A stretch of DNA of 64,000 nucleotides, from contig JAMXBD010000824.1 in assembly GCA_024138025.1 (NCBI GenBank), forward strand, positions 1 to 64,000. Reading direction: 5' to 3'. The translations under genes were made by a program, and so were the position numbers. Below are positions 49,114 to 62,520 of this stretch, one piece after another. The notes below the pieces were generated by a model. That model searched no databases, was not told the origin of the DNA, and saw nothing but the letters and a program-made list of their open reading frames with translations. Origin of the DNA: Combretum micranthum (Eukaryota > Streptophyta > Magnoliopsida > Myrtales > Combretaceae). Positions within the stretch are counted from its first letter, which is position 1, and each line of letters starts with the position of its first letter.

Positions 49114-50026
49114 ATGCAACTAGATTTGTTAATATCGTTATCTTAACATCTAAAATAGTCTTTGGCGAGCAATATGCCGAGTTGGCTAAGGATTTCCCTC
49201 GTATTATTTATGCTTGGGGTGTGTCAAGCAAGTTTTCCCAAAGGGTATTACTATAAGACACTTCAATACTTCAAATGCTATTTGGCGTGTTAAGTCAATC
49301 CAACTAATATGTGATACCATAATTATTTAAAGTGAAAGTTAATAGAAATGCTCACAAGATGAATTATAAATAAGAGGAAATTCCTCATGTATACAAGGCA
49401 TTCACAAATGAATATGCCAAATTTCTCTTTTCTAATGGTTACAAGTTTCTGAAGCCCACTCTTACCAATTTACTCCCACCAGCCATCCCATTAGTATAGA
49501 TTGATTTTGGACACTTAGAAGAGTAAGGCTTTTATTGGACCTTGATCTTTAATCCTGGTTGGGCCATATTAATTGGCCCCTAATGGACCTCGATGTGGGC
49601 TATTGGTATGTTTGTTAAATGATAAATAAGTGTAATGAGAAAATAATAGTTCAATTGTTAAATGGATTTGATTATTGGTTCTAAGTTCTGATCAGGAGAA
49701 TGTCAACCAATAATTCTATAAATTAATTTGATTATAAAATATTAATATAAAAGACATTTTAAGAATTTGATTATGATTTAATGTAAATTGAACTATTTAA
49801 TACTGTATCTGTTAAAAAAACTAGGGACCTAAAAATTTTTCATCGTTTATATATTCAAACAAAGATTATGTTATGGATTGAATTTGATACACCGTGACCG
49901 TGAGGATGGGTAGGGATATAGCCTCGATGGATCCATACATGGACTTGGGCTCTTGTGCTCTTTCAATAAGGCGCATTTAGTGACGTTTGAGTACGATTGG
50001 AGCCCAAGCGAAACGAAACCATTATA

Positions 50027-50049
50027 GAACATTCTGGACTTGTCAAGAA
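50027..50049 (+). promoter_or_regulatory. Heat-shock element of sHSP copy 4
   Basis: GAA at 50027, TTC at 50032, GAC at 50037, GTC at 50042 and GAA at 50047, in exact 5-bp register. It is the same site as at 42151, but the fourth unit has changed from TTC to GTC, so three of five units are perfect. Confidence 0.85.
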
Positions 50050-50264
50050 TTGCCTAAAAACAAAACCAGAAACAGAGGAAGAACAGAACCTACGAGATAA
50101 TCCTAGAATTATCCGACCCATAATCTATATCTAACCACCGATCATACTATTTCTCTATTCGACAAACAAACATCAATCCAAATAAGCTCTAAACGTCTGC
50201 GCGCATCCCTCGAAGTTTTTTTTTTTTGTTCGTGTATATATTTATCATTCATAAGACACTGACG

Positions 50265-50721
50265 ATGTCGTTGATTCCAAGCTTCTTCGGCAACTCCGGG
50301 AGGAGTGTCATCGATCCTTTCTCTTTTGACGTGTGGGATCCTTTTAAGGATTTTACTTCTCTTTCGGCTCCAAGAGAGACGGCCGCTTTTGCCAATGCAC
50401 GTGTGGACTGGAAGGAGACGCAGGACGCGCACGTGTTCAAGGCTGATCTGCCCGGGATCAAGAAAGAGGAAGTGAAGGTGGAGGTGGAAGACGACAGGGT
50501 CCTTCAGATTAGCGGAGAGAGAAGCGTGGAGAAGGAAGACAAGAAGGATACTTGGCACCGGGTGGAGCGTAGCAGTGGGAAGTTCATGAGGAGGTTTAGG
50601 TTACCGGAGAACGTGAAGATGGATGGCATTAAGGCTTCCATGGAGAATGGTTCTTACCGTGACCGTTCCTAAGGAAGAGGTTAAGAAGCCCGACGTGAAG
50701 TCCATTGAAGTTTCGGGTTGA
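50265..50721 (+). pseudogene. Class I cytosolic small heat-shock protein (copy 4), one 2-nt deletion near the C-terminus
   Basis: Starts [20 protein letters not shown] and is open through the whole crystallin domain ([59 protein letters not shown]) to residue about 129. A 2-nt deletion relative to copy 3 in ATGG..TTCTT (about 50648-50650) then replaces the last strand and I-x-I tail with SYRDRS and a stop at 50670. The expected tail can still be read to TGA at 50719. The predicted protein would lack the C-terminal anchor needed for oligomer assembly. This is the least damaged class I copy here apart from copy 3. HSE and promoter are present. Confidence 0.88.
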
Positions 50722-51765
50722 ATTGGTTAAGACTTTTTGAAATATGAGTTTTGTTTATATAATTTGATGATATTACCATATGGATGTCTTTTAAGTCGAT
50801 TTCTATTGAGTAAGTCTTCCTGTATCTATGGTTAGAAATGTAATAAAGTTCTAGTTTCCATTAGTGGAATTTAGTCATTCTGCTCTTTCCTATTGTTGTA
50901 AATTTGTGTTGTGGAGTTGCTTGTAATAAAATTTAGGAATTTCTGCATAGATTTCCATGTATTTCCTATTTCCATTTCATTTCCCAACTCCGAACCCCTG
51001 TCCAAGACATCAACAGAGTACCTCATATTCAAACCTTGATCCCGAAGGACAGTCTACCCTGCATCGGATTGTTTGTACCGCTTATTGCTGAGTTTGGTGC
51101 AAAATGAATTTCCCTGGCAGTAGTGGAAGAATTACTTGTTGTACATGATATTCAATTCAAAATATCGGTATCACAGACAAAGAAAAAATTTAAGGTTTAA
51201 AGAGATATTGATAAGGTTTGTGATTCTATAAAAAATATTAAAGGCCACAGAGAAAAACAAGGAAACATTCGAAGAAACATTTGACGGTTACTATTCCACA
51301 ATAGGAAAATGATATGGCAAGAATGAAAGTAAAGAATTGTGATGGACAAGATTATAGTATTCATGTTGACTGATTTTTTTTTTTTTTTTTAAGTTGTATG
51401 TAGAGATAATTTATCATCTTCTTTTTTTTTTTTTACCCATCTGTTTATTGGCCAAGAGATGCCAAATTGATGAAAAATGAACGAATCAGATGGACCCAAC
51501 ATATGCTTGCCAGTGAAGATAGAGGGTTACCGTCACTACAGTCCAGCAGCCTGCAGATGTTCCAATCTTAAGGAAGTTTTCACTTTACTCATGATGCAAA
51601 TTTGGGGCCAATATTAGAAATTGGACTAAAAAGTAAAAAGCACTTTATTGTGAAATAAATACAACGATAGAATTGTGAGTGCTGGACCATAAGGCCATCT
51701 CCCCATATCTTTAGGAGTAAAGCTAGTGGACGTCTTGGAGATTCTCTCCCAAAGCGAGCCAGATG

Positions 51766-52900
51766 AGAGACTAGTTCGGATTACCGGATCGAGAGGTCAT
51801 CCCAAGTTTCCCATATTTGTAAAGAGTCAGATGATGCTAGTTTTGAGTCGACATATTCCATAATAATTCGGTCGGACAGGGTATGAAGGTCTATGTTTAA
51901 AAATTAACCATCAACATATAAGAATGTGCTTATTACATGGTCTACTCGATATTTGAATAAAGTAAGTGATTTTATTAGAATGAAATAAATATTTATCATA
52001 TCCCTATTATATTTTTTTATTTTAACAAATGTAAGTCTAATAGAGACGATGTTTGAAAGCTAACAATCGTTACAAAAATATGATAAATAACAATTGGATA
52101 GTAATTTTAGATGGAATGAGATAAGAAAATATGAGTGATAAGTATATCTACTTTCAAATTTTAGTCATTTAGTTTATAAAGTTTTGCTTTTAATAACTTA
52201 GTACTCATTTGAAACAATATTCAAATATATGTGTCTATTCTTTGCAATGTAGTGCCGTTAATTTAGAATGAAGTTTCGATAGAAGAAACCCAAAATTATA
52301 AAAGGAAAAAGCGTGGGCACTTAATTGCGAAAAGTAAGTAAAGATATTTGCATAAGCATTATCTCATATGAAAATTATAGCTTCAGCTAAACTATCTATT
52401 CGTTGCATTTGTGGTTATATCGTTATATAAAGTTTGGCATCATGACCATCGTTACCTTTTTTTTTTTTTTTTTTTTTGTTTCCCTTTCCTATTCTTTCGT
52501 ATATATTCTACTTTCTTCTTCCTAATCCATCCGCACTTGAGTTGAATTTCGACGTTCTATTTTAACGATTGTATTGTTGTTGTGTAATCCCAACGTAATT
52601 TTTCTTCAGAGAATATGTGATTGGGCCAATCGGAAAATGTTTTGGCGGGCAACATTCTTTAATGTGGTAGTTAGGCTGTGAATTTATTTTATAATTTTTT
52701 TAAGCGATAATTGAGTTCAGAAGATTATTGTTTAATCCTTAAACGTGGTGGTCATTAGTTCTACGGTCCAAAGATTAATATGAAAGATCCATTAAGAAGT
52801 GCGGAACATAAAATTTTTTTATCCTTTATATATTCAAACAAAGATTATGCTATGGATTGAGATATCAAATGAACTTGGGCCCTTTCAATAAGGCACATAT
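51766..52900. other. Gene-free region
   Basis: AT-rich DNA with a T run near 52460. No gene recognised. Confidence 0.4.
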
Positions 52901-53150
52901 AGAGAGACATTGAGTGCGATGGAAGCCCAAGCAAAACAAGACCGCTATAGAACATTCTGGGCTTCACATGACTTGCCCGGAAATCAGAAATAGAGAGGAA
53001 GAACAATACCCACCATATAAACCTTGATTTGGAACATCAAGCGAAAACAAATTCTGATTTCTTGGCGCAATCTTTTTAAGTTTTCTTTGTTTTAGTGTAT
53101 TTATCACTCATAAGGCAATAACAATGTCGCCTATACAAAGCAACCATGTT
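52900..53150 (+). pseudogene. Orphan class I sHSP promoter and start codon (copy 5)
   Basis: The sequence GAAGCCCAAGCAAAAC, a GAACATTCTGG HSE core at 52950-52960, and a 5'-UTR-like stretch match the promoters of copies 3 and 4. The leader ends in TATCACTCATAAGGC and ACAATGTCG, with the ATG at 53124. After about 20 coding bases (MSPIQS versus MSLIPS) similarity to the sHSPs stops. What remains is a promoter, leader and start codon with no gene body. Confidence 0.75.
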
Positions 53151-53299
53151 TTTTATATAAAAGGAATAAAATAAAATGAAATACTTATTACATTAATTGT
53201 GTTTCATAAATACCAAAAGTTCGTGTGTAGAAATAAATTATCAATTATATAATTCATAATGCAGATGTTGTTCCTAAAGTAATGAAATAAAAATATGAA

Positions 53300-53490
53300 G
53301 TTCGTGATAAGCACGGCCGTGATCAAGACCGTGATTAATTTCTTGAATTCCCAAGAAGATTAGGGGCTCGATCACATCATTGATCAAGGCAGTAGAGGGG
53401 ATCACGGGTATGATCACAACCGTGATCATAGATTTGTGTAGCACAATGAATTTCACGAGTTTGATTACGCTCATGATCTTCATTGTCGTG
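53300..53490. repeat. GTGATC-rich foldback segment
   Basis: Several GTGATC/GATCAC motifs in both orientations, including the exact 8-bp-arm hairpin ATGATCAC-AACC-GTGATCAT at 53410-53429 and GGCCGTGATCAAGACCGTGA near 53320. It lies just downstream of the point where sHSP copy 5 is lost. Origin unknown. Confidence 0.5.
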
Positions 53491-55771
53491 TCTCAAATTT
53501 TATTTCATTGGTTAATTTTGAAAGATTGCAACTTTTGATCAATTTTTTCAAAGAGTTTTATATTGTTGGGTTGCATCCATTCGTGACAATGATTTAGAAT
53601 TAATTAGCAACTAATTAATTTAAAATCATGTAATCCATATCCAAATAATGTGTCTCTTGAGAAAATTTATGATGGTTGAAATATCAATTTAAGATATAAA
53701 ATATGCTACATCTCATAGTGAAATAGTAACTGATTATTATAATTATTCTTCACTTTGTATTTTTTTATATCCAATAACTATGCTCATACATCTCAAATTT
53801 TTCTTAAGTATGGTTTGATACTTAAATATTTGCGATCCAAGTATTACGACTTAGTTGTATTATAGAAGAATTCTGTATTATATCTTTTATAGTAAACTTT
53901 GCGAGAGACGCATAAATTCTTTAAAGATAGTGATTTCATCCGTGCCTCCAGGTCAATTTCGCTTTCTATTTGTTTCTTAAAGTCCCTTTGATAGGTTTTA
54001 AAACTTAACACCATCTACTTAATCAAAACAACACCACTGAAATTTGAATCAAACCAGTTAAAAACGAAAGTTATGTCATCAATTCCATGTTAAAATCAAT
54101 ATTTGAAATTCATATTTTGGCATATACCAACTTGTAGTGAATCTGCATGGCGATTTCACTTTTAGATAAAAATCGTCGCATGGAAACAATTAATTTCAAC
54201 AAACATGTACCTGCATGCACACTGAATTGCAGCAAGTTCAAATCTATTATATGGATAAATAGACATAAAAAAAACTGTAAATTATGCAACAAATAAGGCT
54301 TTGAAAACTCTCATCTACATTTTCTATCAATTTTTTTTTACAAATTTCCACCCACAAGATCGATAAAACTTACTTTTATGTCTCTTTTTCGGTATATATT
54401 GCAATCTATTATTGATTTTTTTCCCAATGAATAATATTTTAACACGTTTCAATTTTACTTTCATATGAGGTGCATTTATATATATATTTTTTCATGATAA
54501 CGGAAGGGAGAATTTGAACTTAATACTTCTTATTTGGAAGATTAGTGGTGATACCACTAGACATCAAAGCTATTGGCACACTTATAATGATTGAAATATG
54601 TAACTGTGTTTATTGAAACATAAAAAATAAACCATCATAAAAAGAATATAAAACATCAAATATAAGCATGCATCAAGCACACATTTGCAATACATGTATC
54701 TTAAATTAAATATAGATTATACAAACATAAATAATTGCCTTGTTTAAAAAGAAAAAAACAAAGATTTTTTAGGCCACAATATAGGAAGAATATAAGAGAG
54801 ACCTATGTTTACAATATAAAAGGTGTCGCTAGTTCTAATTCGGTAGATGTGCGACAGAAAATCATTAGACTAGACTTATGATCGTATTAGACTTGCAAAA
54901 TAAAATATGGTTAGTAGTATATCGGACTTGAGCCGAATATGACCACTCTGATACTTAAGAGTATGTTGACGTCGGAATGGATAATGAGTGCAAGAGAGAG
55001 TCCATTTGTCATTACTATTTCTAGAGAGTAGGAGGACATACTTATAATGGATGGATTTTTAGTGGTTGAGTGCATCATGAGATTATGGACAAGTAGGTCG
55101 TTCACAACAGTTTGATGGACATGGGGTGAGCCCATTAATCTATGTTCTCTTGTGTTGAGCTTGAGTGGAGATGAATGCTGAGTAACATTGGGTTGGGTGA
55201 CGTCTAGATGTAATGATGATTATTGGTACTTTGAGTTAAAATGATAGGCATCTTAGTGAGGCTTTGTCGACATGAGAGGCATGAGCCTAATGGGTTGACT
55301 GTAAACTCTAAGAATGTTCATATTAGTAAAAATAGATGATAATACAAATATAGATAATAGAAGATCAATGTAGGACTTAAAAAAGACCCTAAGATGAAAC
55401 TGCGAGTATTAATGAATCTATATATAACTTCAAACCCTAAAACGAAGTTCCTATGATAACAACAGATACCAAAGACAAGATTTCATAACTGGTATCGAAT
55501 AAAATAAGATTTTAAGTGCATTAGAAAGTAAATAATCAATAAAACTTATAGTTAGAAAATAATAATTTAAGAATGAACCACTAGGGTTATAAATACAAAA
55601 TGGAAACAAAAACAAATCACAACTAATAATCTACACTCCAAATAAATGTTTGGATTACATCATTATTCTAGTTAGAGAATTCTGAAGCTCTATAGACTGA
55701 AACTGAAGTTGGTCTATTATGCTTAAAAAACCCTAATTGCGTGAAATAAAACCTTAAATAATTAATCGCAT
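53491..55771. other. Gene-free AT-rich region
   Basis: No supportable gene, TIR or LTR. Ends at the left breakpoint of the second CACTA block. Confidence 0.4.
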
Positions 55772-56044
55772 AAGCCTCTTTTTTTTTTTTAAAGACAAAT
55801 TATATGTTACCGGGGGAATGCCTCTTAGAGTTGTAAGACCTCTTATTTTTATGCAATTACAATAGTTTTTTCTTACATGATCTATCGTTACTACCTTAAA
55901 ATGTATAACTCCACCGGCATCCCTTTATTGTGAATGTATGTCTTATACCGATATAAAAGCTTCCGAGTGATTAAGATAGTCATTCTCAAGTTTTAATATT
56001 GTCCGGTGGACTGTCATGTTTAGAATACCCTTTAAGGCGTGACA
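55772..56044 (+). mobile_element. Truncated 3' end of the LTR (copy B)
   Basis: Matches 28395-28677, ending GGCGTGACA just before the TNP2 reading. Only the last 270 bases of the LTR were carried by the duplication. Confidence 0.8.
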
Positions 56045-59000
56045 CATGCACAAAGAATTATACCTAGTGAGCAATGTAATTCTATACATATGAATCAATG
56101 GAGAGAAGATGATATTGTAACATTAATGAATGATGCATTTGGCATACATAATTAAGAAAATGAAGGGGCAATTGGTCAACAAGCAAGGAGTGACAAAATT
56201 AGAAATGGATGAACCATTTTATTGTGGGTAATGATTTACATCAAGGGCTTGATATAAAGTATGATATAGAAGGACCTAGTCATGGAACAAATAGGTTTCA
56301 TGAGTTGCTTAAGGAATTTAAGAATGAACTATACCCTGGATGCCCTACATCCTCAAAATTATGTTGCATCTTATGTTTGTACTATTTAAAATGTTTGAAT
56401 GGATGGTCAACAAAATCATTTAGTATGTTGCTTGAATGTTTAGGTGATATGCTCTCACAAGGAGCTACATTACCAAGATTCCATTATGAAGTCTAAAAAA
56501 GTTATTAATGATTTAGGTTTGGGTAATGGAAAAATACATGCTTGTCAAAATGATTGCATGTTGTTTTGAGGAGATAGAGCAAATTTAGATGCTTGTATTG
56601 TATGCAGCTCATCATGTTGGATTTCACAAAAGAGAGAAGATTTGAACTGTGAGAATGGTTCAACCTGTTGTTCTACTAGTAAAAAGAAAAGGCTAGTAAA
56701 GTTGTTACGATATTTTCCTCTAATTCTAAGATTGCAAGGGATTTATATCTCAACAAAAACCTCAAGTGATATATGGTGGCATGAGAAGGAATGCAAAAAG
56801 GATGGATTTTTGAGACATGCTGCCAATGGAGAAGCATGGAAAGCATTTGATGTTTGCTATCCAAATTTTTTGTCGAATTCTCGCAATGTAAGACTTGCTC
56901 TTTGTAGTGATGGATTTAACCCATTCAGGACAATGAATACAACATACAATACTTAGCCAGTGGTGTTGTTCATTTATAATTTGCCACCTTGGATTTGCAT
57001 GAAGCAAACCTCCCTTATTTCATCAATGACAATTCCACATAGGAAAAGTCTGGCAATGGCATAGATACTTATCTAGAACCCTTAATTGAAGAATTATTGC
57101 ATTTGTGGAAAGGTGTTGGGACCTATGATGCTTTAACTTAGCAAACTTTTAATCTATGTGTTGCATTGATGTGCACGATAAATGACTTTCCTGCTTATGG
57201 AAATTTATCTGGTTAGAGTACCATGGGGAAATTTGATTGTCCTATATGTGCTAAGTCTATAGATGGGAAATGGTTATGCAAAGGGGCAAGCATTGCTACT
57301 TGAATCAATGACGATGGTTACCTAAAAATCATCAATTTCACTACCCAAAAATTTGTTTTCATGGGAAAGAGGAATTGAGAACATCACCCAAAAGAGCAAG
57401 TGGAAGTGAAGTGTTGAGGCAACTTCATGGTATTCAATTTACATTAGGTAAACCAATAAAATCTAAAGTGAGAAATGGTAAAAGAAAGAGGTCCAATATT
57501 GACTCAAACCTTATTATTTCAACTAATGTGGGTGAGAAATCAAGTGATCCTGAGAATTGGTGGAAGAAAAGAAGCATTTTCTTTAAGTTGCCTTATTGGG
57601 GGCATAATTTGCTACGTCACAACCTTGATGTGATGCATATAGAAAAAAATGTGTGTGACAATTTGATTGGAACTTTATTGAATCTTGACACAAAGTCAAA
57701 AGATAATTTGAAAGCTGGTCTTGACTTAGTGGACCTTAGCATTACACATGATCTATACCCTCAAGTGCTTACCAATGGTAGAAGACAACTACCACTTGCA
57801 TGCTTTACCATGACTATAAAGGAGAAAGAAAATTTTTGTCAAATTCTCAAAGATGTGAAAATGCCAAATGGATATGCATTAAACTTATCAAGGTGTGTTA
57901 ATGTCAAAAAGCGCAAAATTGTGGGGCTTAGAAGTCATGATTCTCATATTATTGTGGAAACCTTCTCCTAGTTGCATTAAGAGCATGTAATCCATCTAAG
58001 CAAGTCACCACTGTGGTCATTGAAATGGTTACATTTTTCAAAGCATTATGTTCTAAGGTGTTAGATCCTAATGAGCTTGATAAACTACAAAACCACATTG
58101 TTATGAATCTTTGTCACATGGAAAGGTAATTTCTTCCCTCATTTTTTACCATTATGGTGCATTTAGTGGTCCATCTAGTTGAGGAGGCAAAGCTATGGGC
58201 CAGTACATTACAGATGGATGCATCCATTTGAGAGGTATGACATCATCTCCGTTTCTATTTTAATAATTTGAATCTTAGACTTGAGTGGACAATACTTAAT
58301 ACAAAATTTTAGGTACTTTGTTCATTTGAAATCTTATGTTTGTAATAAGGCTCAACCAGAATGATTAATTGTTGAATGATATATTGGGAAGAATGCTTAA
58401 CCTTTTGTTCAAGGTACTTAGAGAATATTGAAACAAGGTATAATCGGCCATTAAGGAACCTCGACCCACCACTAAACATGGGTCATTCACAGTACATGTT
58501 CTCAAGCGCGGTGTTCCAATGGGCAAGGCAAAAATATTGTGTTAGATAACAAAGTATTAAGTCATGCACCTCGTTATGTGCTTTACCATTGTGACCAAGT
58601 TGAATCATTTTGTTAGTAAGTATGCTTACATATACATATATATTGCAAATACTTACGTATATATATTTTCTATTCATTTTGATTGTATTATTTCAGTCAG
58701 TCAATTTATTAATATTGAAAAGCAGAAAATCGTCAAATGGTCATCTAAATGAGAATGAGAAAGCAAAGTTACTAAATGAAAGTTTGGAGATTGGTTTCAA
58801 CAAAGTAAGCTCATTACATTGTAATATTTTCACATAAATGTAGATATTCTTTATCTATATTATTATTTTATTCTAACAAAGATTTTATTGTTTAAGGTTA
58901 TGAAAATGGGTGATGACAACGTATTAAGAGAGATTGTGATCTTTGCTACTGGACCTAATAAAGTAGCAAAGAGATTTTTTGGGTTTATAAGAAAGGGAAT

Positions 59001-59492
59001 TAGATTCCATTCCAAAGCTCATAAGGAGAACATTCCAACTCAGAATAATGGTGTTGTTAATACTTCGGAGATGGGTGGAATCAACTATTATGGCGAATTG
59101 ATTAATATCATTTAGTTAAATTACTCAGGTTGTTTAAAAATTGTCCTATTTAAGTGTGCTTGGGTTAATGTCCATCATAACATTGGTGTTAAACGAAATG
59201 AATTTGGATTTACTATTGTGAACTTTTCTCACCTTATACATAAGAGAGAAAAACTAAATGATGATCCATTTGTTTTCTCTTCACAAGTTGAGCAAGTTTT
59301 TTTGTGTAAGATCATAACTATGAGAATTTATCAGTAGTGGAGAGGTTTAGACCTAAAGATGCATTTGATATGGGAGGAGAGGATGGCAATGTAGATGAGG
59401 TTGAGCATTTAACAACTTTAAGTGATCAAAGTTTCAATGATGATCATTTAAATTGGGTTCGGATTGATGTAGATGAAGATGAGATTGTATAG
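56045..59492 (+). pseudogene. TNP2-like CACTA transposase, 5'-truncated (copy B)
   Basis: Same content as 28678-32129: GNDLHQGLDI, CLNGWSTKSFSMLLE, SRNVRLALCSDGFNPF, the long open block 57375-57971 (continuous through HNLDVMHIEKNVCDNLIGT, where copy A has a stop and a frameshift), and the C-terminal part at 58888-59492. Other stops interrupt it. It lacks the N-terminal domain, which in copy A lies upstream of the LTR insertion. Confidence 0.88.
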
Positions 59493-59787
59493 AAAAGAGT
59501 ATAAATTTGCCTTTTATTTTAGAAACTTTGGTTGGTTGTAATATATGTGAATTTCGCTTGATGATTGTCACACTTACACTTATAAGCTTATTGAATTAAA
59601 TTGGTTATGTTGATATATATTTGAATATAAATAGGCAAGTGATATATCTTGATTTAGTTTGATTGATTTTAGTAATATAATTATATATATAATATCCAAG
59701 TAAATTTCTCTTTTTAAAGACAATTTGAGTTCCATTTTAAACTAAATAATGTCTCTAACTTTTGAATTCTTGTGTACATGTTTAATC

Positions 59788-61636
59788 ATGGCTAAAGGTA
59801 AGCATACTTTAAAAGGAGTTAGAGTAACTTCTAGATTAGAGCAACGGCCTAATAACCAAATGAAGAGAACTTACATGGTCTAACTCAATGTGGAGATGGA
59901 GATCAATACTCAATTCCTTCTTTGCAACCTAAAACAAAAGTACAAACTCAAAGTGAAACTCAAGTAGAAACTAAACTTGATAAGGACTCTTTTGAGTACA
60001 TTGGTATGTCTTTCATTTGTTTTTCATTTGGGCTATTTGTCATGTTTAGAGAAGCATATGTATGCAATGAACTTTTTTTTTTTTTTTCACTTCTTTATCA
60101 TGTAGATAAAAATGGATGGCGATATAAAAGGAGGGGTAGAACCACAATGGCTTCTGTTTGGAATATGGATGTTAATGAAAGAATTTATGTTGAAGTTCAT
60201 GATCACGGAATCTCCTGTACTCGAGAAGGTGCTACACTTAGTTCTTTTTGGGGAAACTTGCTACAAATGGATCATTTGCACCTTTGAGCATTGTTGGATG
60301 GGATAAACCAGAATTTAGACCATTTAAAACAAAAATGCTGAATGCAGTTGAGGTATTAGATTCATTTTACTTTGTATAGTTATATTAAGTAGGTAATTCT
60401 TATTAATAATTTTTTTCCTTCAATGTTGTGAGTAGTATAGGTTTATATATCCTCTTAAAACAAAGGATTGGATCTTGAAAACATTATATAAAAGATGGAG
60501 AGATTATAAAAGTGCATTGAAAGGAGCTTACTTTGATCCAGATAAAATAACAGAGGAAATGATGGAGAAAATCCCTAATGATGTCATATCAAATCAATGG
60601 TGTGCACTCTTGAATGAATGGTTAAAGCCAAAATTGCAAGTAAGTTATATATATAATAAATAGATCTATTGAATACCATTTGTTAATTTTTCTATGAGTT
60701 TCTTTTTGTTATATAAGCAACAAGTGATATTAACATTGCTAATGCTAACAAACAAAACAATGCTCCTATTTGTGGAAGAAAAAGCCATGCAAGATTAAGG
60801 AAGGAAATGGTGATAATTTTATTCATACGTTTATTTATGGAATGGATTTTATTTTTGTATCAAATGTTTCATAACATGACAAAGTTTTAATTATAGCAAA
60901 TCGAAACTGGGAAAGTACTTGGCAGACTTACTATGTATGACATGACGTATAAAAGGAAAGAGGTAGTTATGTTATGAAATGCAAGGGAAAAGATGGTAAA
61001 CTCACAACTTTATGTCATCCATTGTTCCTTTTTCTATTTTTTTATGCTTTATCAATCGGTTAAGTAGATCAATTCATTTTTCAAGAAGATTCTAGGAACA
61101 TATTTTAATTTTACTGTATCAATGCTCTTATATATTGTAGGCAAGAGCTGAAGCTTTGCAAAAAGAACTTAGTGGAGGCACAAATAGTACCTCAAGTGAA
61201 TTGAATGAAGAATATTTAGAGAGGTGATCGGTCTTGAGCACAATCGTAGAGTGAGAGGACTAGGTTTAGGACCTACCCCTTCAAGATATTTTGGCTTAAA
61301 GGATTTGATATTAATGTTGAAGGACCTACAAATGATGCCAGTGCAAAGGAAATAGCTGAGTTGAAACAAAAGTTATCGGTAATGGGACGAAAGTATGATA
61401 TCCTTTTTGGTTTGTTGCTGATAGATTTCCTAAAGTAGAGACATGTTAAATACAATCGATCAGGTATAAGTACATTTACTTTTCCCTTATTTAACTTTTT
61501 TTCTCAATTTTTTAATAAAATTAACTAATTTACTTCTTAATTGCAGGAAACTGATGGAAGTGGCCATGTAAATGTTGCATCTCCTTCTTTGAATCGTTCT
61601 TCACATTCAAGCCATCGACCTTCTACTTATATTTGA
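59788..61636 (+). pseudogene. TNPA-like CACTA second gene (Transposase_24/Ptta type), copy B
   Basis: Starts MAKGKHTLKGVRVTSR. The middle exon at about 60440-60650 reads LKTLYKRWRDYKSALKG and NDVISNQWCALLNEWLKPKL, the RWRDYK..LK and QW..L...W pattern of the family; this exon is deleted in copy A. The last exons (61140-61460 and 61550-61636) carry the RVRGLGLGPTPS signature, but with a frameshift at about 61212. Pseudogene, more complete than copy A. Confidence 0.82.
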
Positions 61637-62079
61637 GATGCTTTATCTATCTCACACTTTCTACTTATCAAGTATCTTTACTAATTTGGTAGCAATGGAG
61701 AACTTCAAGTGTTCTTTCTTGGGAGCCATGGAATTTCTAGTACTCTAAGTTTATTAACATTGCAGTTCACAAAACTCATTAACTGGGTGTTCTCATTTAT
61801 TTTTGTATGGACTTAAGTGTAGACCTTTTACTTGACAACTAAATTTAGACTTTTGTATTTGTGAATGCCAAACATAAGTTTGTTTGGTTCTTAATTCAAG
61901 ATATGAACCCATTAGGTTTTAAAATTTGACATTGAAGGAATTCCATTTGTTATATCAGGTGTCATACTTTAAGGATCAATTAATTGTGGCGGTTGAATTT
62001 GCTTTTACATTTAGTGAATATTATTTATTAAAATTTTGGTTCATCCAGATCCATATTCATCGTAAATCATACGCTAAAT

Positions 62080-62520
62080 TTTTACGGTGGTGCAAACTGC
62101 CACTAACATAAACATTTCAGAAATTTTTCCTCATGTATCGAATGATTAGACTGTTGCAAAAATCACTCAAAATTTTAGCACAAAACATTGCGGTGGTCCA
62201 AACTACTACTAACATAAACATCTTAGAAATTCTCCTCCATGTACCGATGGTTTAGACCACCAATAAAATTACTCCAAATTTTTGTGCAAAACATTGTGTT
62301 GGTATAAACTGCCACTAAATAAATTGTATGTAAAGTTTCTTAATCATGTAATGGCGGTTTCAACTTCTGGTAGAATTCCTCAAAACCGCCTCTATGAGAT
62401 GTTATTCTACCGCGATAGAGGGTAAAACCGTCTTTACATTGTAGAGACGGTGCCATTTGTGACACCAGTGAGGTGGTTTGTTGAACTATGTAGTGGCGGT
62501 TTAAACCACCGCTAAAGGAT
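62080..62520. repeat. CACTA subterminal repeats, copy B
   Basis: Same array as at 34320-34760, including the palindrome with the GGTTTAAACC core at 62491-62514. Confidence 0.65.

Larger units (their letters stand above)
47955..51765. repeat. sHSP segmental duplication, copy without LTR
   Basis: Aligns with 35704-43940 minus the solo LTR. It includes the empty LTR site at 48292-48296, the MITE at 48707-49113, the sHSP promoter and gene, and the 3' flank. Confidence 0.85.
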
